Assembly: GCA_017435565.1 (NCBI GenBank) | Contig: JAFSEU010000005.1 | Coordinates: forward strand, 1-47,077 | Source: Oscillospiraceae bacterium | Lineage (GTDB): Bacteria; Bacillota; Clostridia; Oscillospirales; Ruminococcaceae | Length of the DNA: 47,077 bases | Direction: 5' to 3' | Shown here: piece by piece, positions 8,344-16,490 of the stretch | Position numbering within the stretch: position 1 is the stretch's first letter | Layout of the letters: the number at the start of each line of letters is the position of its first letter | Made by a program: the position numbers and the translations under genes | Notes under the pieces: generated by a model | Told to the model about the DNA's origin: nothing | The model's input: the letters and a program-made list of their open reading frames with translations, nothing else | Databases searched by the model: none

Positions 8344-8383
8344 ATTACTGCCCTTTCGGTATTAACAACGAAGGGGCAGTAAT
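8344..8383 (+). other. Strong hairpin between capsid and protease genes
   Basis: Arms 8344-8358 and 8369-8383 form a 15-bp stem (one wobble) with a 10-base loop. No T-run follows, so it is not a standard terminator. It may stabilise the capsid mRNA or partly stop transcription, giving much capsid and little protease. Confidence 0.75.
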
Positions 8384-8422
8384 CTCCAGAATCAATTTAC
8401 AGAAAGGAACAGAATTGAGCTT

Positions 8423-9250
8423 ATGGAAATAACCAACGAAATTCTTGCAAAAATCAACAAGTTTACCCGACGCGAGCATAACGCCGACGAGCTTTTTGTA
8501 TTTGAAGCACTTCTGTGTGACAATGAGATTGATCGCGACAACGAAAGGTTCACAAAAGAAGCTCTGACGCAGCTTTCAACTCTGTTTGTGGGGAAAACAG
8601 GAATATTCGACCACAATCCGAAATCAGGCAATCAGAGCGCAAGAATCTTTTCGACATATCTTGAAACGGACAATACCAGAAAAACATCCGCAGGTGAGGA
8701 TTATATCTGCCTTAAAGCGCAGATATATATGGTGCGTACAGAGTCGAACAACGACCTCATCAAGGAAATTGACGCCGGTATAAAAAAAGAGGTCAGCATA
8801 AGCTGCTCCTGCCGCAGAAAGGTGTGTTCCATATGCGGAGCAAGCCGCAAAGGAAAACAGTGCTCACACATAAACGGCAAGATTTATTCCAATTCACGAT
8901 GCCACACAATTCTCGACGATGTAACCGACGCTTACGAGTGGAGCTTTGTTGCAGTGCCCGCACAGGTTGAAGCCGGCGTAAAAAAGCATTACGGCACACT
9001 CGAAAACGTCGATGCTCTGGAGAAGCTTGAAGAAAGCATTGAATTGTACCGCAAAAGCGTCATCGACGACATCAGACGAATGGGTTGTCTGAAAACGCAG
9101 GGCGCTGTAGGCAAAACCTTTTCAAACGCCGTAAGCAATATGACTCTTAACGAGCTTATTCAGCTTAAAAGCGAGCTTATTTCGGAAAATTCAAAGGTTT
9201 CAAGCAAGCCACAGCTTTCTTCGGGAAATATGTCACAATTTAAAACATAA
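8423..9250 (+). CDS. Putative prohead maturation protease with zinc-knuckle insertion
   Basis: A 275-residue protein. The N-terminal two thirds resemble phage prohead serine proteases: a His in GIFDHNPKSGNQSARI, then KKEVSISCSC with a candidate nucleophile Ser, and the C-terminal strand DAYEWSFVAVPAQVEAGV typical of these folds. Between them lies CSCRRKVCSICGASRKG, continuing to a further CxH, a Cys/His cluster likely to bind zinc; I recall a similar insertion in other Firmicute phage proteins of this type. It would trim the capsid N-terminus during head maturation. It comes after the capsid gene, the reverse of the usual order. The ATG at 8423 sits rather far (14 bases) from the AGAAAGGA site. 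Confidence 0.7.
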   Translation: MEITNEILAKINKFTRREHNADELFVFEALLCDNEIDRDNERFTKEALTQLSTLFVGKTGIFDHNPKSGNQSARIFSTYLETDNTRKTSAGEDYICLKAQIYMVRTESNNDLIKEIDAGIKKEVSISCSCRRKVCSICGASRKGKQCSHINGKIYSNSRCHTILDDVTDAYEWSFVAVPAQVEAGVKKHYGTLENVDALEKLEESIELYRKSVIDDIRRMGCLKTQGAVGKTFSNAVSNMTLNELIQLKSELISENSKVSSKPQLSSGNMSQFKT

Positions 9251-9269
9251 AATCTAAGGAGGGCACTTT

Positions 9270-9629
9270 ATGATATCAACAGATAATGTAAAAGCTGCTT
9301 TTTCGGTTTTGTCAAACGAGAGCAACACAACGCTTTATCTGCCGCTGATTTTAGGTGCGATAAACGAGGTTGATTCAAAGCTTAAAGCTGACTGTGACAA
9401 AACACAGCAGCGTGTTATAAACCTTTGTGCCGCACTTGCAAACCTGCGCTATATCCAATCCACCGCCGCAAGGGACAAGCTTACACACAGCTATGCAGGC
9501 AAAATCACACAAACCCGAAACGCTTCTGAAAAGCTGGAGCTTGCCCTTTCAATGTTCTGCGGAATGCTCAAGAACTGCGAGGATATTCTTGAGGACAGAA
9601 ACTTTTATTTTATGAGTACGGAAGGATGA
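9270..9629 (+). CDS. Phage head-tail connector-like protein
   Basis: A 119-residue, largely helical protein (MISTDNVKAAFSVLSNESN; INLCAALANLRYIQS). Size, helical content and position right after the capsid and protease genes match head-completion adaptors of the gp6/gp15 kind, which bind the portal from outside. The assignment rests on context and general pattern, not a decisive motif. A strong AAGGAGG site precedes the start, and the next gene begins 6 bases after the stop. Confidence 0.55.
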   Translation: MISTDNVKAAFSVLSNESNTTLYLPLILGAINEVDSKLKADCDKTQQRVINLCAALANLRYIQSTAARDKLTHSYAGKITQTRNASEKLELALSMFCGMLKNCEDILEDRNFYFMSTEG

Positions 9630-9635
9630 TGAATT

Positions 9636-10040
9636 ATGGCAGGCTTAATCAGCGAAGTACTTGCACAGGTATATACTGCCGTTTCTGAAGGCTCACAGGC
9701 ATTTGACTGGTCATTCAACGACACTCAGGTAGAGGGCAGAAACGATGACATTTTCTATATACTTTCCTGCGAGGAAATTGAAATGTCAGATGAAGTCTAT
9801 CACTCTGCATCAACGCGACGGCGCTTTGGTACCATAAAGATAAAATGCAATATCTTTGCAAATCCCGACATAAATCCATCAACTCTCGGTGACAGCTTTC
9901 AATCACAGATATGTGACAAGCTGTTTGAATCATCATTGGAAATCGCCAAGGTAAGCTGTACGAATTCAAGTTTCAACAAAGATTATGACAGGCTTGAAAT
10001 GTGTGCGTACATAAGCGCACGTTTCTTATATATTTACTGA
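9636..10040 (+). CDS. Phage-type protein, probable head-tail or tail completion
   Basis: A 134-residue protein with mixed beta/alpha character (EVLAQVYTAVSEGSQAFDW; RRRFGTIKIKCNIFA). I do not recognise a family. Its place between a connector-like gene and two further tail-like genes, and its length, suggest a stopper, tail-terminator or minor tail protein. It has a GGAAGGA site and is tightly linked to both neighbours. No transmembrane segment or signal is seen. Confidence 0.5.
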   Translation: MAGLISEVLAQVYTAVSEGSQAFDWSFNDTQVEGRNDDIFYILSCEEIEMSDEVYHSASTRRRFGTIKIKCNIFANPDINPSTLGDSFQSQICDKLFESSLEIAKVSCTNSSFNKDYDRLEMCAYISARFLYIY

Positions 10041-10058
10041 CATAAGGGAGGATTGACT

Positions 10059-10442
10059 ATGGCTGAGATAAAGAACTGCAGTAAGAAAATGATAATGACA
10101 TATTCAACCTTTACAATTGCGGTTGAGCGCTATTGCGTTGAGAGAAAATACGAATACAGCACAAAAGCGGGGTTTAACAGAGAACGCATTAACATTGCAT
10201 CGGGTGCTGATTTGTGCAGACTGAACATAATCGGAACAATATATTCCGACACAAGTCCCGCATATGCTTTTGACTCATCGCTGAAAACTGCCGCCACCGC
10301 CGGTCTTGCAATCGACAGCAATGTTTTCGACAATATGGCTCTTGCAAGATATGTCATAAACCGCAAGAGCAGCGAACCTGTATACAACGTTGAGCTTGAA
10401 TTCGTCAGCGCAACAGCGCAGGGAGGTCCTATGAATGTCTGA
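10059..10442 (+). CDS. Phage-type structural protein, unknown role
   Basis: A 127-residue protein, unrecognised. The N-terminal strand-rich part (MIMTYSTFTIAVERYCVERK) and the C-terminal VYNVELEFVSA suggest a beta-rich small structural subunit such as a tail or baseplate component. The start at 10059 is taken because GGGAGG (10046-10051) lies 7 bases upstream; a TTG at 10053 is less well placed. Its end overlaps the next start by 8 bases, indicating translational coupling with the hub-like gene. Confidence 0.5.
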   Translation: MAEIKNCSKKMIMTYSTFTIAVERYCVERKYEYSTKAGFNRERINIASGADLCRLNIIGTIYSDTSPAYAFDSSLKTAATAGLAIDSNVFDNMALARYVINRKSSEPVYNVELEFVSATAQGGPMNV

Positions 10443-11364
10443 CAGCATTAGACTTACATTGACTTTAAACGATGGAACAGGCCACATTCTCAAAGGCGGT
10501 TTTAATTTCAGATTTGTAAAGGAACGCTACACACCGTACACGCACCTTCATATTCATTTCAACAACCATTACTCAAGTGATATTGAATATAAATATGTTT
10601 CGCTTTATATCAATAACAAGCTGATTCACTTCGGACATATTGATACAAGCGAATATATCATTGAAGGAAACACAAAAACATACGACATTTATTCCAAAGG
10701 CTTCACCTCGCTTCTTGCACAGAACCAGATGACGCCCGGACTTGTTGCTGATATATCGCTGAACAGTCTTGTCAACGATTATTATGATATCCCCGAAATC
10801 ACATACGAGTCAAACGGAGTGACAGCAAATTACATTTTCTGCAAGGACGGCTCTACTATGTGGAATGCGATTGAAAACCTTACACAGAAGCTCTATGACA
10901 CATATCCATATATCAGAGGAACAAACTGTGTAAGAATGTCAGCGCCTGCCGACGCTGTAACAGTTTCACCAACAAGGGTGGCTTCTCTCGGCAAATACAA
11001 TGACTACCGCAAGGTCGTCAGCCACTATCATATGCAGGATATCGAAGGCAATTACGGCGTTTATAACTCGACAAACTCATTGGCTGATGACTGCGGAATC
11101 GTACGCCACAAAGAAATCGCACTCGACAAGCAGCATCTCGACGACCCTTCGATTTCGCTCGGGCATAAGATGAAATACTGTATGAGGGGCTATATCACGA
11201 AATATGTTGAATACTATGGATATCTCGGAGAGGATTTATGCGACTTTATAACCTACTCTGACTGGCTTCAAAACGCCGAAATCGGAAAAATCGAAATCAG
11301 CGGAAACGGCGAATACATCAAAACACGCACAAGCGCATATTTCGATAAATATTGCAACACATAA
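10435..11364 (+). CDS. Phage tail hub/baseplate-like protein (XkdQ/gpD-like, tentative)
   Basis: A 309-residue protein. The first part (residues about 5-110) has beta-strands with KYVSLYINNKLIHFGHID and YDIYSKGFTSLLAQNQM. This resembles hub or late-control-D-like proteins of contractile and siphovirus tails, where a small molecule or tail axis is held by such barrels. STMWNAIENLTQKLY continues the pattern. If correct, it is notable because tube, tape-measure and fibre genes are absent. The start has GGGAGG 8 bases upstream and overlaps the previous gene. A strong terminator follows. Confidence 0.55.
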   Translation: MSDSIRLTLTLNDGTGHILKGGFNFRFVKERYTPYTHLHIHFNNHYSSDIEYKYVSLYINNKLIHFGHIDTSEYIIEGNTKTYDIYSKGFTSLLAQNQMTPGLVADISLNSLVNDYYDIPEITYESNGVTANYIFCKDGSTMWNAIENLTQKLYDTYPYIRGTNCVRMSAPADAVTVSPTRVASLGKYNDYRKVVSHYHMQDIEGNYGVYNSTNSLADDCGIVRHKEIALDKQHLDDPSISLGHKMKYCMRGYITKYVEYYGYLGEDLCDFITYSDWLQNAEIGKIEISGNGEYIKTRTSAYFDKYCNT

Positions 11365-11367
11365 AGC

Positions 11368-11404
11368 AAACCGCTTTGGAAAATTCCAAAGCGGTTTTAT
11401 TCTT
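11368..11404. terminator. Terminator ending the phage-type locus
   Basis: Arms 11368-11379 and 11386-11397 pair perfectly over 12 bp around a 6-base loop, followed by TTTTATTCTTT on the plus strand. It also lies just past the stop of the leftward pcrA gene and may act in both directions. Confidence 0.9.
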
Positions 11405-11413
11405 TATCAAATT

Positions 11414-13768
11414 CTATACCTTTGTGATTTTTGCAAAATTTGCCATAAGCTTTTTAGTGCCTGTTTTATCAAAGGCAACCTCAAGCATATTATCGTTTGC
11501 CATAGGAGTGACCTTTAAAACAGTTCCCTCACCAAAAATGTTATGCTTTACTCTATCACCCACAGAGAAAACAACATTGCTCTTTGCGGCACTCTTTGCG
11601 CTCTGCTTGTTCATAAGCTGCTGTGCAAGACCGATTGAACCGACTGTTGCGGGAGGTGTATAACCGCCCAATGGAGTCTTCTTTTCTGCAGGCGCAGCGT
11701 CGATTTTTTCGATAAGCTCTTTATCAATCTCCTTGACAAAGCGCGAAGTAAGATTGCGGCTGGTCATACCAAACAGCATACGCTGAGAAGTCTTGCTGAT
11801 ATAAAGCTTTTTGCGCGCTCTTGTTATCGCAACATACGCAAGACGGCGTTCTTCTTCAAGATCGACAAGACTGCCGATTGAACGCTGACCGGGGAAAATC
11901 CCCTCCTCCATACCGACGAGGAACACATTTGAAAATTCAAGCCCCTTCGCAGAATGAATCGTCATCAGTACGACCTTATCAGTTTCATTTTCGTATTTAT
12001 CCAGATCGGTATAAAGCGAAATTTCAGCCAAAAATTCAGAAAGTGTGGGTTGCTGTGCATTTGCGCTGTATTCCGCCATTGTCGATTTAAGCTCGTTGAT
12101 GTTTTCAAGCCTTGTCTTGCCTTCTTCACCGAGTGCCAAAAGCATATCGCCATAGCCGCTTTCTTCAAGAAGTGTATCAAGAAGCTCATCAAGCGGAGAG
12201 CTTTCTGCCATATCTGCAAGCTTGTCAAACATATCGGCAAGCTTGTGAAGTGCTGCTGCCTTTTTGGAAAGCAAATCATAATCGTGTGCTTTGCGCATAA
12301 CTTCAATCGGCGAAACCTTGAACCTCTCTGCAACCTCTTCAAGCATACTCAAAGTGGTATCACCAATGCCTCTTTTCGGCTCATTTATAATACGCTTTAA
12401 GCGCAAGGTGTCGCTCGGGTTGTTGATTACGCTTAAATATGCAACAATATCCTTGATTTCTTTTCTGTCGTAGAATCTCAATCCGCCGACAACCGTATAG
12501 GGGATTCCGCTTTGAACAAGGGCTTTTTCGATAACATTTGACTGTGCGTTCATCCTGTACAGAACGGCATTGTCAGAATACTTTCCGCCGTCTTTTATGC
12601 ATTTTAAAATTGTATCGGCAACAAATTTTGCCTCGCCGTGCTCGTCAACAGCCTTGTAAAGAACAATTTTCTCGCCTTTTTCGCTGTCTGTCCAAAGTGA
12701 CTTTGACTTTCTCGACGAATTATTCTGAATAACCGAATTTGCGGCATCAAGAATATTCTGTGTGGAGCGATAATTCTGCTGCAGTCTTACGACCTTTGCG
12801 TTTTTGAACTGCTCTTCAAAGCTCAGTATATTCTCAATTGTAGCGCCTCTGAATTTATAGATGCTCTGGTCGTCATCACCGACAACGCAAAGATTGCCGT
12901 TTTCGCCCGCAAGCAGACTTACAAGCCTGTACTGTGCGTGGTTTGTATCCTGATATTCGTCAACAAGTATGTATCTGTATTTGTTACGGTAATAATCGCA
13001 TACATCATCAAATTCGGAAAGAATTCTGACAGTCAGTCTGATTATATCGTCAAAATCAAGCGCATTTGCACTTTCAAGGCGCTTCTGATATTCGGCATAA
13101 ACCTTGGCAATTGCGGTTTTACGAAAATCATTTTCATTATCTCTGCGGTACTGCTCAGGGTCGATAAGCGAATCCTTGCAGCGGCTGATTTCCGCAAGAA
13201 TGCTCTTTGGCGGAAACTGCTTATCGGACAAGTCAAGGCTTGCAAGGCACGCCTTGACAACTCGCTGGCTGTCGTCAGCATCATAAATCGTAAAGTCCTT
13301 TGAATAGCCGATTCTGTCAATCTCACGACGCAAAATTCTGACGCAGGCAGAATGGAAGGTTGCCGCCGTAATATCGTTTGCCATATCGCCGAGCATAGCC
13401 GAAAGCCTTTCACGCAGTTCGCCTGCCGCCTTGTTTGTAAAGGTAATTGCAAGAACGTTCCACGGTCTGACAGGCTCTGAGGCGATAACATCCCTGAGTC
13501 TGTCAATATCATTATCCGTGCTGTCTATATAGCTGCGCAAAAACGCGCAGTCTTCGTCATCAATTACCGTTGATTCATCGTTATAAGCATTTCCGAAATA
13601 TATAAGATTCGCAATTCTACTGATAATTGCCGTGGTTTTGCCGCTGCCTGCGCCTGCAAGCACAAGCACCGGACCTTTGACTGCGAAAACCGCCTCTCTT
13701 TGAGCATCATTTAAATTTGAAAAGAATTTGCATAATGCCTTTTTCTTTAACGTCATTGCGTCTGACAT
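11414..13768 (-). CDS. pcrA: ATP-dependent DNA helicase PcrA/UvrD
   Basis: A 784-residue superfamily 1 3'-5' helicase. Walker A is AGAGSGKT at residues 38-45, Walker B is VDEYQDTN, and motif IV/V/VI elements are present (QNYRSTQNIL, MTIHSAKGLEF, AYVAITRARKKLY). The C-terminal tail VGDRVKHNIFGEGTVLKV is typical of PcrA, not Rep. An acidic insertion of about 40 residues lies between motif I and Ia. PcrA acts in repair, replication restart and removal of blocked RNA polymerase. The start has a GGAGG site. The gene runs into the terminator of the phage-type locus. Confidence 0.97.
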   Translation of the reverse strand: MSDAMTLKKKALCKFFSNLNDAQREAVFAVKGPVLVLAGAGSGKTTAIISRIANLIYFGNAYNDESTVIDDEDCAFLRSYIDSTDNDIDRLRDVIASEPVRPWNVLAITFTNKAAGELRERLSAMLGDMANDITAATFHSACVRILRREIDRIGYSKDFTIYDADDSQRVVKACLASLDLSDKQFPPKSILAEISRCKDSLIDPEQYRRDNENDFRKTAIAKVYAEYQKRLESANALDFDDIIRLTVRILSEFDDVCDYYRNKYRYILVDEYQDTNHAQYRLVSLLAGENGNLCVVGDDDQSIYKFRGATIENILSFEEQFKNAKVVRLQQNYRSTQNILDAANSVIQNNSSRKSKSLWTDSEKGEKIVLYKAVDEHGEAKFVADTILKCIKDGGKYSDNAVLYRMNAQSNVIEKALVQSGIPYTVVGGLRFYDRKEIKDIVAYLSVINNPSDTLRLKRIINEPKRGIGDTTLSMLEEVAERFKVSPIEVMRKAHDYDLLSKKAAALHKLADMFDKLADMAESSPLDELLDTLLEESGYGDMLLALGEEGKTRLENINELKSTMAEYSANAQQPTLSEFLAEISLYTDLDKYENETDKVVLMTIHSAKGLEFSNVFLVGMEEGIFPGQRSIGSLVDLEEERRLAYVAITRARKKLYISKTSQRMLFGMTSRNLTSRFVKEIDKELIEKIDAAPAEKKTPLGGYTPPATVGSIGLAQQLMNKQSAKSAAKSNVVFSVGDRVKHNIFGEGTVLKVTPMANDNMLEVAFDKTGTKKLMANFAKITKV

Positions 13769-13829
13769 TCCAATCCTCCGTTCCGAACCTGCATCTTGTG
13801 CAAATCACAGATCTTGTTTGTTGCATTAT

Positions 13830-13857
13830 ATTATAACACATTTCATTTAATTGATAA
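13830..13857 (-). promoter_or_regulatory. Probable promoter for pcrA
   Basis: On the minus strand TTATCA (13852-13857) and TATAAT (13830-13835) are 16 bp apart, about 60 bases ahead of the pcrA start. Confidence 0.5.
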
Positions 13858-13971
13858 AGAGGTTTTTTTATATTCGGCGAAATGACGGATTTTATTTAAA
13901 AAATACATATATTTTTGTCTGACAAAAGTTCTGTTTTGCGCATAGCAACCATCGCATACTCATAATTGTTC

Positions 13972-14000
13972 TTGATTTTTGGGATATATAATGGTATAAT
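13972..14000 (+). promoter_or_regulatory. Sigma-A promoter for the mannanase gene
   Basis: TTGATT (13972-13977) and TATAAT (13995-14000) with a 17-bp spacer give a predicted transcript start near 14007 and a leader of about 50 bases ending in CAGGAGGG. Confidence 0.85.
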
Positions 14001-14056
14001 CAGAAAAAGTAATGCGTACGGACAACATAAAAAATATATACAGGAGGGTTTAATTT

Positions 14057-15883
14057 ATGAAATGCAATAAAAGAATGCTCTCGCTGCTTTGTGCAGCCGC
14101 ACTTTCACTAACCGCACTGCCATCGGCTATTCCGAACGACATTGACGTCGTAGCTTCTGATGACACGATACTTTACGAATTTGAAGACGGTGTGCTTTCA
14201 AACTGCGAATACGGCGTGCTTCAATGGACGCAGATAGACGAGGACGCACTCGGAAACGTATGTGACACAACAGGCTGGTCGGGTGACGGGTTTGTGTATG
14301 TCGACCAGAAAGGCGCAAGTGCAAGCGTGACGGTAAACGTTGAAACGGCAGGTCTTTATCAGATAGATTTGTGCTATATACAATGCTTTGATGCAAACAA
14401 AAAGGTACAGTATTTTAACGTGAACGGTTCAAATCAGGGTGACGTAAGCTTTCCGTTCAATTCTCAAGAGGGCTGGAGCACTCTTACCGCAGGCTATGTA
14501 CAGCTTCAGGAAGGTGCCAACACAATTGAAATCAAGAGCTATTGGGGATATACTCTGCTTGACTATCTGACAGTATCTCCCGCACCTGAATATTTAAGCA
14601 GTCTTTCTCCGACAAGAACGCTTACAAACGAAAACGCGAGCGACAACGCCAAGCGCCTTTATACATATCTGTGCGATGTCTATGGTGAGCATATAATTTC
14701 AGGACAGCAGGAAAAGAACGGTTCACATTGCTACAACATAAACTCCTATCAGCAATCGGGTGCTGATTTCAGCCATTTTGAAGACAACGAAGAAGAATTT
14801 GATTATATTTTAAGCAAAACAGGAAAATCTCCCGCAATCAGAGGAATTGATTTTCTGGCTTACAACACCACGATTGATTATGATGATTATGCCGCAGACA
14901 GAGTTATTGAGTGGTACAACGACTTCAACGGCATACCGACAGTTTCGTGGCATTGGTGCGTTCCTTCGGAAGAAGGCGGAACAACTGCTGCATTCTATGT
15001 TCAATCCGCAAACGCAACTTACACAACCTTCAGCATTTCCCGTGCGCTGACAGAAGGTACCTGGGAAAACGAGGTTCTTATGGCAGACATTGCGCTGTTT
15101 GCAGAAAAAATGCAGAAGGTTGAGGACGCAGGCGTTCCCGTAATATTCCGCCCGCTTCACGAAGCGGAAGGCGCATGGTTCTGGTGGGGCGCAGAAGGTC
15201 CTGAATACTGCGTTGAGCTTTACAGACTTCTTTATGACCAGCTGACAAACGTCTATGGGCTTGACAACCTTATCTGGGAATGGACTTCATATACATATGA
15301 CACCTCACCCGCATGGTACCCCGGTGATGACGTCGTTGATATTGTCAGCTACGACAAATACAATGTTGTAGATTACAAGGCAAATTTAAGTGCTATTTCC
15401 GCAACCTTCTATACGCTGGTTGACAGCACTAAGGGCAAAAAGCTCGTTGCTATGAGTGAAAACGATACAATTCCATCACTTGAAAACATTCAGAACGAAA
15501 AGGCTTCGTGGCTTTATTTCTGCCCGTGGTACGGAAATTATATAACAACCGATGCGATTCAGCCTGTGGATAATCTCATAGAAATGTATCAGAGCGAATA
15601 CTGCATTACGCTCGATGAGCTGCCCGACCTTAAAACATATTCGCTTGACAATTACGGCACAGATGAGCCTGAGGAACAAATAATCTACGGCGATGCAAAC
15701 GGCGACGGCATCGTAAACTCAATTGACGCCACAATGGTAACAAGACACGCTTTGCAGGTTCTTACACTTTCAGACGAAGCACAGGCATGCTGCGATGTAA
15801 ACCTTGACGGCGTCATCAACTCGATTGACGCAACAATCATTACAAGATACGCATTAAAAGTAATAGAAACTCTGCCTGTATAA
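14057..15883 (+). CDS. Secreted GH26 beta-mannanase with CBM35-like and dockerin domains
   Basis: A 608-residue exported enzyme. A signal peptide (about 1-35) is followed by a carbohydrate-binding module of CBM35 type (about 38-180, YEFEDGVLSNCEYG). The GH26 catalytic domain spans about 190-530, with acid/base E369 in RPLHEAEG and nucleophile E468 in MSENDTIPS. A short linker leads to a type I dockerin with two calcium-binding repeats (DANGDGIVNSIDATMVTRH and DVNLDGVINSIDATIITRY). It should cut beta-1,4-mannan outside the cell and attach to a cohesin scaffold. No cohesin gene lies in this window. A strong promoter and ribosome site precede it; the next small gene follows after 21 bases. Confidence 0.95.
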   Translation: MKCNKRMLSLLCAAALSLTALPSAIPNDIDVVASDDTILYEFEDGVLSNCEYGVLQWTQIDEDALGNVCDTTGWSGDGFVYVDQKGASASVTVNVETAGLYQIDLCYIQCFDANKKVQYFNVNGSNQGDVSFPFNSQEGWSTLTAGYVQLQEGANTIEIKSYWGYTLLDYLTVSPAPEYLSSLSPTRTLTNENASDNAKRLYTYLCDVYGEHIISGQQEKNGSHCYNINSYQQSGADFSHFEDNEEEFDYILSKTGKSPAIRGIDFLAYNTTIDYDDYAADRVIEWYNDFNGIPTVSWHWCVPSEEGGTTAAFYVQSANATYTTFSISRALTEGTWENEVLMADIALFAEKMQKVEDAGVPVIFRPLHEAEGAWFWWGAEGPEYCVELYRLLYDQLTNVYGLDNLIWEWTSYTYDTSPAWYPGDDVVDIVSYDKYNVVDYKANLSAISATFYTLVDSTKGKKLVAMSENDTIPSLENIQNEKASWLYFCPWYGNYITTDAIQPVDNLIEMYQSEYCITLDELPDLKTYSLDNYGTDEPEEQIIYGDANGDGIVNSIDATMVTRHALQVLTLSDEAQACCDVNLDGVINSIDATIITRYALKVIETLPV

Positions 15884-15904
15884 ACGAAAGGAGCTGTAAT
15901 TATA

Positions 15905-16327
15905 ATGGCAAGATATATAAAAACCATTCCGACAAATTTAAGCTTTGAAGAATTCAACTCTATTGTCTCGGGATATCTGACAAGTGAAGGCTTTAAGCAA
16001 AAAACTCTGAAAAATGAAAATGTATGGCAAAAGGGAGCAGGCTGGCTGACAGCTCCTCAATATGTCACCGCTGTATATAACGGAAATTCCATAACGCTTA
16101 CGGCGTTTATCAAATACGCCATCATTCCGGGAGTATGGTATTGCGGCGAATCCGACCTGTCCGGATTTGTGGGATGCGTTCCGAAGCAGGCGCTCGAAGC
16201 AAAGGTGACAACGCTTGAGCGCAATCTGCAGCAGACGGCCTACAATAAGCAGATATATATGCAGCAACAGACGCAGGTTCAATATGCACAGCCGCAGCAA
16301 TGGCAGAACAATATGCAGAATTTTTAA
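15905..16327 (+). CDS. Small conserved-looking protein with Gln-rich tail, unknown function
   Basis: A 140-residue protein with no signal peptide. Residues 1-100 form a compact domain (FEEFNSIVSGYLTSEGFKQK; GNSITLTAFIKYAIIPGVWY). Residues about 100-140 are a predicted helix followed by Gln/Met-rich sequence (MQQQTQVQYAQPQQWQ). I do not recognise a family. It follows the mannanase by 21 bases with its own AAAGGAG site and shares the transcript, ended by the terminator at 16342. The Gln/Tyr-rich tail resembles the cytoplasmic tail of the neighbouring HtrA protein. Confidence 0.7.
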   Translation: MARYIKTIPTNLSFEEFNSIVSGYLTSEGFKQKTLKNENVWQKGAGWLTAPQYVTAVYNGNSITLTAFIKYAIIPGVWYCGESDLSGFVGCVPKQALEAKVTTLERNLQQTAYNKQIYMQQQTQVQYAQPQQWQNNMQNF

Positions 16328-16341
16328 TAATCGCAAATTTA

Positions 16342-16375
16342 AAATACCGGGCGTTAAAAGCTCGGTATTTTTTTT
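16342..16375 (+). terminator. Terminator after the mannanase transcript
   Basis: Arms 16342-16352 and 16360-16370 pair over 11 bp with one wobble and a 7-base loop, followed by a T-run. Confidence 0.9.
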
Positions 16376-16490
16376 GTGCTTTGCTTTAAGATTATTTAAA
16401 GGTTGCACGGATATCATATATACAGAACAAGAGAAATGTAATATATCCTTATAAAGACAAATAATATTTTTTAAAAAGGAGCAAATTGAA

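Noticed and set aside
4409..11364. A complete prophage
   Set aside because: No integrase, repressor, replication, tape-measure, fibre or lysis genes, and no att-like repeats at the borders; pcrA and a host lipoprotein operon flank it directly.
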